Below are positions 1-5,111 of a stretch of DNA of 6,327 bases, one piece after another; position 1 is the stretch's first letter, and the number at the start of each line of letters is the position of its first letter. The stretch spans positions 1 to 6,327 of the forward strand of contig JAUIMD010000125.1 in NCBI GenBank assembly GCA_030433225.1, read 5' to 3'. Under the pieces are notes generated by a model. It made no database searches. It saw nothing but the letters and a program-made list of their open reading frames with translations, and was not told where the DNA came from. A program made the position numbers and the translations under genes. This DNA comes from Bacteroidia bacterium (lineage in GTDB: Bacteria > Bacteroidota > Bacteroidia > Bacteroidales > UBA5342).

Positions 1-264
1 TCTGGACGCGCGGGTGCTCCTATTACGTTTATGTCTTATCCTGGTGAATGGGCCATTATTGACTGGTCTAACCAAGGGGATAATAATGGTGATCACAGAG
101 TATGGTTTGATGGGGCTGACTACATTCATTTTCGTAATTTTGAAATTTATGAGAGTCCCAACCAATGTGTTTTTATGTATAACAATGCCAGTGATAATCT
201 TTTTGTAAACATGGTTTTTAAAGATATCGCCCAGGCATCATTCACTTTTATTCGCCAGGCATAA
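1..264 (+). CDS. Right-handed beta-helix repeat protein, fragment (5' end off window, 3' end probably truncated)
   Basis: The frame is open from the first base and ends at TAA 262-264, leaving 87 residues. It starts with SGRAGAPITFMSYPGE and then AIIDW, the signature seen where secreted parallel beta-helix proteins (pectate-lyase-like or NosD-like folds) enter their first coils. It continues with beta-helix rungs such as YIHFRNFEIYES and NLFVNMVFKDI, with regularly spaced Asn and hydrophobic residues. Such proteins usually run for several hundred residues with many rungs and, in Bacteroidota, often a C-terminal secretion domain. This one stops after about three rungs, with the unconvincing tail ASFTFIRQA, and overlaps an opposite-strand gene start. 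I infer a truncated gene or an assembly join. Family is fairly sure; substrate is unknown, with polysaccharide binding or lysis the usual role. No catalytic residues can be assigned. Confidence 0.6.
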   Translation, partial: SGRAGAPITFMSYPGEWAIIDWSNQGDNNGDHRVWFDGADYIHFRNFEIYESPNQCVFMYNNASDNLFVNMVFKDIAQASFTFIRQA

Positions 265-416
265 CCAAATTGATAACCAAGTTTGGGAGTGTACTCAACC
301 CTATTGACGTCTTTTATAAACGTATAATTCATTCCAACCTCTAAACCTGTGCCAGGTTGGGCATATAAAAGAGTACCTACAAGCCAGCATAGTAAGCTTA
401 CTATCGTTTTGTTCAT
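147..416 (-). CDS. Outer-membrane beta-barrel protein, N-terminal fragment
   Basis: The ATG at 416 opens an 89-residue frame. Residues 1-19 form a signal peptide: MNKT, a hydrophobic core rich in Leu, Val and Trp, then a Tyr-Ala site followed by Gln. The mature start GLEVGMNYTFIKD and the strands LGYQFGYAWRIKV and AWAISLKTMF have the alternating aromatic/polar pattern of small Bacteroidota outer-membrane beta-barrel (porin-family) proteins. Those normally have about 180-250 residues, so this is only the first few strands. After about residue 62 the frame runs antisense to the beta-helix gene, and the end (LALLYIKTHWLGLS) does not look like barrel sequence. Real coding sequence therefore probably ends between about 200 and 262. 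A weak -7-like box (TATTTTAG, minus strand, 458-465) lies about 40 bp upstream, below the menB terminator. No clear ribosome binding site is visible. Function beyond outer-membrane location is unknown. Confidence 0.5.
   Translation of the reverse strand: MNKTIVSLLCWLVGTLLYAQPGTGLEVGMNYTFIKDVNRVEYTPKLGYQFGYAWRIKVNDAWAISLKTMFTKRLSLALLYIKTHWLGLS
227..262 (+). repeat. Imperfect direct repeat at the beta-helix/barrel junction
   Basis: TCGCCCAGGCAT at 227-238 recurs as TCGCCAGGCAT at 252-262, differing by one C. The starts are 25 bp apart. The pair sits exactly where the plus-strand beta-helix frame gives way to the minus-strand barrel frame, so it could mark a microhomology join. In the barrel frame the copies encode DAW and YAWR, so chance similarity of coding sequence is also possible. 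Confidence 0.4.
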
Positions 417-473
417 GTATAAAAATTTTGGTTCGAGCTGCGCAAGGTAGGAAAACGCTAAAATAAAATCAAT

Positions 474-506
474 AAAAAAATGCTGCCCAAAAGAGGAACA
501 GCATTC
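474..506 (-). terminator. Intrinsic terminator of the menD-menB operon
   Basis: On the minus strand, AATGCTG (499-505) pairs with CAGCATT (479-485) around a 13-base T/G-rich loop that may add wobble pairs. A run of seven T's (480-474) follows at once. It lies about 55 bp beyond the menB stop and before the barrel gene, as expected for the end of the operon. On the plus strand the tail is only TCATTTT, so it is much weaker in that direction. Confidence 0.75.
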
Positions 507-526
507 ATTTTATAATTTATTGATGG

Positions 527-543
527 GATGACACAAAGTCATC
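527..543 (-). other. Short perfect hairpin just downstream of menB
   Basis: GATGAC (527-532) and GTCATC (538-543) form a perfect 6-bp stem with a 5-base loop, 18 bp after the menB stop codon. No T-tract follows it on the minus strand, so it is not itself an intrinsic terminator. It could protect the 3' end of the transcript after the terminator further on. It may also be chance. Confidence 0.35.
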
Positions 544-561
544 ATTTGAATCCATGAATTG

Positions 562-1377
562 TTATGGGAATTTCGGGTATTTCCCAAAGTCGGGGTTGCG
601 CTTTTCGAGGAAGGCATGTTTTCCTTCCTGGGCTTCGTCCGTTAGGTAGTACAGGAGGGTGGCGTTACCTGCAAATTCCTGCAAGCCGGCTTGTCCATCC
701 AGCTCGGCGTTTAAACCGGCTTTTATCATACGCAAGGCCATGGGGCTGCGCATCATCATGGTTTTGCACCAGTCCACTACTTCGTCTTCCAGCTTTTCCA
801 ACGGCACTACTTTGTTTACCAATCCCATATCCAGTGCTTCCTGGGCAGAATATTGGCGGCATAAAAACCAGATTTCACGGGCTTTCTTTTGACCTACAAT
901 GCGTGCCAGGTACGATGATCCAAAGCCGGCATCAAAACTTCCTACTTTAGGACCAGTTTGGCCAAAAATGGCATTTTCTGATGCAATCGATAAATCGCAC
1001 ACCACGTGCAGCACATGTCCACCGCCAATGGCAAAGCCGTTTACCATAGCAATTACCGGTTTGGGCAACGAGCGTATTTGTTTTTGCAGGTCCAGTACAT
1101 TTAAGCGGGGTACACCGTCATCGCCAATGTAGCCTGCTTTGCCTTTTACATTTTGGTCGCCGCCTGCACAAAAGGCAATGTCACCTTCGCCGGTAAGTAC
1201 TACCACGCTAATGGCCTGGTCTTCGCGGCAAATGGTCATGGCCTGGCACATTTCGGTAACGGTTTTTGGGCGGAATGCATTGCGCACCTCCTGCCGGCAA
1301 ATGGTTATTTTTGCAATCCCCTCGAAAAACTCGAAGCGGATGTCTTCAAACTCTTTAATGGTTTTCCAGTCTCTCAT
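562..1377 (-). CDS. menB: 1,4-dihydroxy-2-naphthoyl-CoA synthase (naphthoate synthase)
   Basis: MenB is a cytoplasmic crotonase-fold enzyme that cyclises o-succinylbenzoyl-CoA to DHNA-CoA in menaquinone synthesis. The 271 residues match the usual length. Visible motifs are FCAGGDQ (69-75, oxyanion-hole Gly72), GFAIGGGHVLHVVCDL (114-129, second oxyanion Gly), QTGPKVGSFD (140-149, with Ser147 and Asp149 matching E. coli Ser161 and Asp163), AREIWFLCRQ (166-175), and the C-terminal Tyr244 and EKRNPDF typical of MenB. Gln140, Thr141, Gly142 and Trp170 correspond to the E. coli residues that hold catalytic bicarbonate, so this is inferred to be the bicarbonate-dependent type, not the Asp-containing type. 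The ATG at 1377 overlaps the menD stop by four bases (ATGA) with no Shine-Dalgarno sequence before it, pointing to translational coupling. An intrinsic terminator follows. Confidence 0.96.
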   Translation of the reverse strand: MRDWKTIKEFEDIRFEFFEGIAKITICRQEVRNAFRPKTVTEMCQAMTICREDQAISVVVLTGEGDIAFCAGGDQNVKGKAGYIGDDGVPRLNVLDLQKQIRSLPKPVIAMVNGFAIGGGHVLHVVCDLSIASENAIFGQTGPKVGSFDAGFGSSYLARIVGQKKAREIWFLCRQYSAQEALDMGLVNKVVPLEKLEDEVVDWCKTMMMRSPMALRMIKAGLNAELDGQAGLQEFAGNATLLYYLTDEAQEGKHAFLEKRNPDFGKYPKFP

Positions 1378-3062
1378 GCTTTATGTAAATAGTTAAAGAA
1401 ATTTCGTAATACTTGTCCGTTTATTTCGCCGGGGGTAATCACTTCTAAAATGTGAAGCCCTTCTGTTTCGTACATCTTTTTCAGTCCTTTTTCAAGCGCT
1501 TTTACGCTCGCCGCTCTTTCGTATGGTATGCGGTGGTGATAGGCCAGGTGCTCAAATCCAAAGCGATGGCGCGCTTCAAAAACCTCCTCAAATTCCTCAA
1601 ATTGATCCGGCCCCGGAATAAAGCGGAAGATATTTCCACCCTGGTTATTGATAACTACAATTTTAAGGTTGGCAGGATGGTGGTGCCCCCACAAGGCATT
1701 GCTGTCGTACATAAACGATAAGTCGCCTACTACCAGCGTAGTGGGTTTTGAGAGCGCTGTTGCAGCACCCATAGCCGTAGAAACGCAGCCATCAATACCA
1801 CTGGTGCCGCGATTGCCGTTGTAAGAAATGTCTTTACGCCCCGATAAATATTGAAAATAGCGAACGGGGGTGCTGTTCCCCATTTGTAAATTCGATCCTG
1901 CGGGAATGTAACTCAGCAAAGTTTTAAATACCTTGAGGTCGCAATAAGGCAGGGTATCCATAAATTCAATGCCTTTTTCCTGCCCCAGGGCTTTATGATC
2001 CAGCCAAAGCTGCCTGAAACCAGATACCTTGTTTTCAACCAACGGATACAGTTCGTTTAAAAAGTTGGCGGGAAGAATTCCAATTTTATGGGTTAAACAA
2101 TGAAAAGTATCCGGGAAAAACAGGATGGGGCTCAGGTGCCAGTGCGATTTTGGTCTGGCGTCCCGCAAAAATTGTTTCAGCATTTTGGAGATGATGTTGG
2201 TTCCCAGGGTAACGAGCAGGTCGGGCTTAAATGCTGCTTTCTCCTCATTGGTAAGGGTCGACAAAACCACATCGATGTTGTTGATGGTATCGTTCAATAT
2301 AACGTTGGAAGTGGTTTCTGCCACAATAATCACATTCTCAAACTGCCTGAATTTATCTACAATGTCGTTCAGTTCCTTGCTGGGTGCGTGGCATCCAATC
2401 AGCAGCATAATGCGCTCGGCCTTTCCCCAAAGGTTGGCGAGTGCACGCATGTCCTGGTCTGGCATGCTGGCCGTGATGGGGAAAATATAGGAGGTAGAGT
2501 TTACCTCTTCCCGCAAATTATCCAAATTGTACAGCGGCTCCCTAAACGGAATGTTAATGTGGACGGGCCTGCGCCAGATTTTAGCCCAGTCGATGGCTTC
2601 ATTCACAATGCGCTCCTGGTGCCAACTCAATAAGTCTTCCGGGCCATCAAACGGGTAGGTGTACGAGTTGCTGACAAAGTTGCGGAAGATTTCACGTTGA
2701 TTGATCATCTGTCCGTCGGCCGTATCCAGCAGTTCTTCCGGGCGGTCAGCCGTAAGTACAAGCAGCGGAATTTGCTGGTAATACGCCTCTGCCACTGCCG
2801 GGGCATAGTTTAAGGCTGCCGTTCCTGAGGTACACAAAATAGCTACCGGCGATTGCAGTTGCTGGGCTATTCCAAGTGCAAAAAATGCAGCAGAGCGTTC
2901 ATCCACAATGGTGTACACCTGAATGGCATCGTCTCTTGAAAACAATACGGAAAGCGGGCCGTTTCGCGAACCGGGAGAAATCACCACGTGGCGTATGCCT
3001 TTCATCCGACAAATGTCCACCAGATTTTTTGCCCCCTGAAACTTTGATCTTTCCATTGCCAT
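1374..3062 (-). CDS. menD: 2-succinyl-5-enolpyruvyl-6-hydroxy-3-cyclohexene-1-carboxylate synthase (MenD)
   Basis: MenD is a thiamine-diphosphate enzyme that joins isochorismate and 2-oxoglutarate to make SEPHCHC, the committed menaquinone step. With the start at 3062 it has 562 residues, normal for the family. The N-terminal domain has SPGSR (29-33, substrate-binding Arg33), DERSAAFFALG with ThDP-activating Glu55, CTSGTAALNYAPAVAEA (77-93) and LTADRPEELLD (103-113). The C-terminal domain has NRGTSGIDG (417-425) and the Mg-ThDP motif from GDLSF (446-450) to NNQGGNIF (472-479). The frame stays open upstream to an ATG at 3209. I chose 3062 because AGGAAA sits five bases before it, the extra 49 residues match nothing in MenD, and Arg33 and Glu55 then carry the same numbers as in E. 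coli. ATG 3056 is an alternative. It is first in a two-gene operon with menB. Confidence 0.95.
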   Translation of the reverse strand: MAMERSKFQGAKNLVDICRMKGIRHVVISPGSRNGPLSVLFSRDDAIQVYTIVDERSAAFFALGIAQQLQSPVAILCTSGTAALNYAPAVAEAYYQQIPLLVLTADRPEELLDTADGQMINQREIFRNFVSNSYTYPFDGPEDLLSWHQERIVNEAIDWAKIWRRPVHINIPFREPLYNLDNLREEVNSTSYIFPITASMPDQDMRALANLWGKAERIMLLIGCHAPSKELNDIVDKFRQFENVIIVAETTSNVILNDTINNIDVVLSTLTNEEKAAFKPDLLVTLGTNIISKMLKQFLRDARPKSHWHLSPILFFPDTFHCLTHKIGILPANFLNELYPLVENKVSGFRQLWLDHKALGQEKGIEFMDTLPYCDLKVFKTLLSYIPAGSNLQMGNSTPVRYFQYLSGRKDISYNGNRGTSGIDGCVSTAMGAATALSKPTTLVVGDLSFMYDSNALWGHHHPANLKIVVINNQGGNIFRFIPGPDQFEEFEEVFEARHRFGFEHLAYHHRIPYERAASVKALEKGLKKMYETEGLHILEVITPGEINGQVLRNFFNYLHKA

Positions 3063-3067
3063 AAACG

Positions 3068-3087
3068 TTTCCTGCAAATGTAGGAAA
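3068..3087 (-). promoter_or_regulatory. Inverted repeat enclosing the menD ribosome binding site
   Basis: On the minus strand TTTCCT (3087-3082) and AGGAAA (3073-3068) form a 6-bp perfect inverted repeat with an 8-base spacer. The downstream arm is the Shine-Dalgarno sequence of menD, five bases before ATG 3062. If transcribed, the hairpin would hide the ribosome binding site. As DNA it could be an operator. The spacer also overlaps a candidate -7 box (TACATTTG, 3082-3075), and the two readings exclude each other unless transcription starts further upstream. Confidence 0.35.
3075..3082 (-). promoter_or_regulatory. Candidate Bacteroidota -7 box for menD
   Basis: TACATTTG on the minus strand fits the Bacteroidota consensus TAnnTTTG exactly. 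No good TTTG -33 element lies 19-22 bases upstream. Transcription from here would begin only about five to seven bases before ATG 3062, removing most of the Shine-Dalgarno sequence, so the match may be accidental. Confidence 0.25.
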
Positions 3088-3219
3088 AATACGTTTGCCG
3101 CCTTGTATTCCGGCACCCCTGCCCAATAAATCAATCTGCCATATGCCCGGCATGCGATAAAGCAATGCGAAGGCCTGAATTTGTTGGGCTCGAACACGCT
3201 TTTATTCAATCCTCTATTC

Positions 3220-3227
3220 TATATTTG
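3220..3227 (+). promoter_or_regulatory. Bacteroidota-type -7 box for the acetyltransferase gene
   Basis: TATATTTG matches TAnnTTTG perfectly. The expected transcription start, about 3233, leaves a leader of some 17 bases before ATG 3251, with AAGGGG three bases before the start codon as ribosome binding site. The -33 region around 3198-3204 is only T-rich (CTTTTATT), not a clean TTTG. An 8-bp palindrome, GTGCGCAC (3227-3234), covers the predicted start point. Confidence 0.5.
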
Positions 3228-3250
3228 TGCGCACATAGAGCAAGGGGTGT

Positions 3251-3787
3251 ATGGAAAAAAATGACGCAGACATTACGAAATTACGAAACCTGACCATGGG
3301 TGACGTTCAGGAGCTTATTGTTATCGCCAATGATAAAAACATTGCCAATGATATGATTACGCTTCCTTCACCTTTTGGAAAAGAGGATGCGTTGCAAATT
3401 ATTAACGAAAGCAACGGAAGTAATGTAATAAAGGGCATTGTGGAGGTGGAGACAGAAAGTTTGATTGGAGTCGTGAAACTGAAGGATTTTGACAAGGAGA
3501 ACGAAACCATAGAACTCAGCTTTTGGATAAGCTCGCCCTGGTGGGGAAAGGGCCTGGCGGCAAGTGCCTGCAAAAAGGTGCTGAAAATTGCTTTTGATAC
3601 CCCCGGTATTAACCGCGTTTATGCATACAACCTGGCACGCAATGAACATTCTTCAAAAGTACTGGCCCGCATTGGCATGGAACGCGAAGGGCTATTGAAA
3701 TCTGCGATACGAAAAAACGGGGTATTTGAAGATGTGTACGTTAGTGGCATATTACGAAAAACATGGCGTGCCCTCCACCCAAAATAA
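3251..3787 (+). CDS. GNAT-family N-acetyltransferase (RimJ/RimL-like)
   Basis: The 178 residues have the usual size and order of the RimJ/RimL (Acetyltransf_3) branch. The N-terminal strand ITKLRNLTMGDVQEL (8-22) is followed by central strands IKGIVEVET and IGVVKLKDF. Next comes motif A, ELSFWISSPWWGKGLAAS (88-105), whose WWGKGLA forms the acetyl-CoA pyrophosphate loop. The segment NRVYAYNLARNEHSSKVLARIGMEREG (121-147) holds the Asn and Ser typical of motif B. It transfers an acetyl group from acetyl-CoA to an amine, perhaps a protein N-terminus or a small molecule; the acceptor cannot be told. The ATG at 3251 fits the promoter and AAGGGG, although that spacing is short. It is a single-gene unit, divergent from menD and convergent with the GH57 gene across 7 bp, where I see no strong terminator. 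There is no evident link to either neighbouring operon. Confidence 0.88.
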   Translation: MEKNDADITKLRNLTMGDVQELIVIANDKNIANDMITLPSPFGKEDALQIINESNGSNVIKGIVEVETESLIGVVKLKDFDKENETIELSFWISSPWWGKGLAASACKKVLKIAFDTPGINRVYAYNLARNEHSSKVLARIGMEREGLLKSAIRKNGVFEDVYVSGILRKTWRALHPK

Positions 3788-3794
3788 GTACGGC

Positions 3795-5111
3795 TTACCC
3801 CTGTAGCTCATCATTCAAATCGTTCAATATCCGCTTTACTTTTTTTAGCTTCGATTTATAACGTTTTATTTCGGCGTTTTTCTCTTGTATTTCTGCCTCG
3901 TGAATCAGGTGTGTTTCCGCGGATAATTCTCCCGGTGGAAGCAAGGCATTTACCCTTAACTCCAAATCGCTGAGAACATTCATGTAATTGATGAACGCCT
4001 TGTAGGCGTTTTCGTACGGTCCGGGATAAGGCATAAGTGCGTGCGTGCCTTCCCATTTCGACTGCATCCAAACAAAATGCTCAAGGGCTTGTAAGCGTGC
4101 AAAATCGCGCTGTATGTTTTTGTCAGATGTAGCATTTACCCGGGCTTGCAGCGCCATTAATTGATCAAACGCACTGCGGGGCAGCGGCTCGTTCAAAAGT
4201 TCTGCAGCATCTTTGTGTATGCCGGTTTCGGCAATTGCGGCCTTTACACTCAATTCCTTCGGCTGCGGTGTACACTCCGCCAGCTTATCCAGGGGCACCA
4301 TGCAAAGGTTCATTCCGGCAAGCAATTGCACAGCATCGGTTAGCAGGGCAGATTTTTGTTTTTGGAAGATTCCGCACAACCATTCGTAAGGAAGTACCAC
4401 CTGGGTACAGGAATCGGGTTCACGGGTAGCCTCAACATGGCTTAGCCATTCGGTTTCGGTAATGGGGTGTTTTTTCCATTCCGCATCCCCGAGCCGACGA
4501 GCCAAAAAGGTATGGGCCTCCGGGTTGCTTAGGGCTACAGTAAGCCCGGGGCACGTGGGGTGTTTAAACACCTGGTTGGCAGATTCCCAGCCGAGGCAGG
4601 ATGGTTCGGCCACGGTAAGCACCAATTGAAACCCCAGCCCGTTAATCCATTCCCCTATTTTATCCGAATACATAAGTGCGCTATTGCAAAAGGCCGTTGG
4701 GTAGATGCCCAGTAACTTTTGATGCACCCGTGTGTTGTGTTCCACCTGCGCATTGAACATTTCGTGGGTTGCCCATCCGGCAATGGAGTGCGAATAGGTG
4801 CCTCCCAAAAAGCAAACCTGCCCCGATTGAGCCATGGCTTGAAAACTTTCTAAAAGTGCTGGCGAATAGGCTTCAAAAAGTTCCAGCGTAGCCCCGGTAA
4901 TGCATAGGTTCAGTTGCACTTTCCCCGGAAACTCTTGCATAAAATCCAGCCATAGTGTATTCAATGCTACATAGCCCTCAGCCAGCTCTTCTACCTTGTG
5001 TTTTAGGTGGGAAGTATCGAAATATGCATGATCCGAACCCAGGTCGGCAAAGCGGAACGTTTTTAAGGGTTGCGGAATGTGTAGTAAAAAAGTAATGCCA
5101 ATGGAATTCAT
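3795..5111 (-). CDS. GH57 alpha-amylase-like protein lacking both catalytic residues (probable pseudoenzyme)
   Basis: These 438 residues align, from memory, with Bacteroidota GH57 alpha-amylases along their full length. Landmarks are HIPQP (11-15, in place of the usual HQP), ADLGSDHAYFD (22-32), ITGATLELFEAYSPALLESFQ (71-91), GGTYSHSI (103-110, usually AETYSHS), FCNSALMYSD (141-150), VVLPYEWLCG (238-247), and the helical end LEHFVWMQSKW (343-353) through YKAFINYMNVLSDLELRVN (370-388). In active enzymes the fifth segment reads like FRNTELIYSD, with the nucleophile Glu, and the sixth like FMDYETFGEH, with the acid/base Asp. Here these are Ala145 (GCA, one base from GAA) and Pro241. The intact frame and conserved C-terminal part argue against decay. 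Residues 400-436 form a charged, probably coiled-coil tail. The start overlaps the upstream glycosyltransferase stop (ATGA), so the two are probably translated together. A binding, scaffolding or regulatory role in alpha-glucan metabolism is inference. There is no signal peptide, so it is probably cytoplasmic. Confidence 0.82.
   Translation of the reverse strand: MNSIGITFLLHIPQPLKTFRFADLGSDHAYFDTSHLKHKVEELAEGYVALNTLWLDFMQEFPGKVQLNLCITGATLELFEAYSPALLESFQAMAQSGQVCFLGGTYSHSIAGWATHEMFNAQVEHNTRVHQKLLGIYPTAFCNSALMYSDKIGEWINGLGFQLVLTVAEPSCLGWESANQVFKHPTCPGLTVALSNPEAHTFLARRLGDAEWKKHPITETEWLSHVEATREPDSCTQVVLPYEWLCGIFQKQKSALLTDAVQLLAGMNLCMVPLDKLAECTPQPKELSVKAAIAETGIHKDAAELLNEPLPRSAFDQLMALQARVNATSDKNIQRDFARLQALEHFVWMQSKWEGTHALMPYPGPYENAYKAFINYMNVLSDLELRVNALLPPGELSAETHLIHEAEIQEKNAEIKRYKSKLKKVKRILNDLNDELQG

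Noticed and set aside
2100..2633. 177-codon open frame on the plus strand inside menD
   Set aside because: It is antisense to a highly conserved menD region, has no recognisable domain, and arises from the codon bias of the true gene.
2899..3165. 88-codon minus-strand open frame across the menD start
   Set aside because: It overlaps menD in another frame, and the residues are basic and low in hydrophobic pattern with no domain.
3063..3209. In-frame 49-codon N-terminal extension of menD to an ATG at 3209
   Set aside because: The extension has no MenD-like sequence, while ATG 3062 has a well-placed AGGAAA and gives the normal length and residue numbering of the family.
3785..3797. Possible terminator hairpin (TAAG-TACGG-CTTA) between the convergent acetyltransferase and GH57 genes
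   Set aside because: The stem has only four weak base pairs and lacks a T-tract on either strand.
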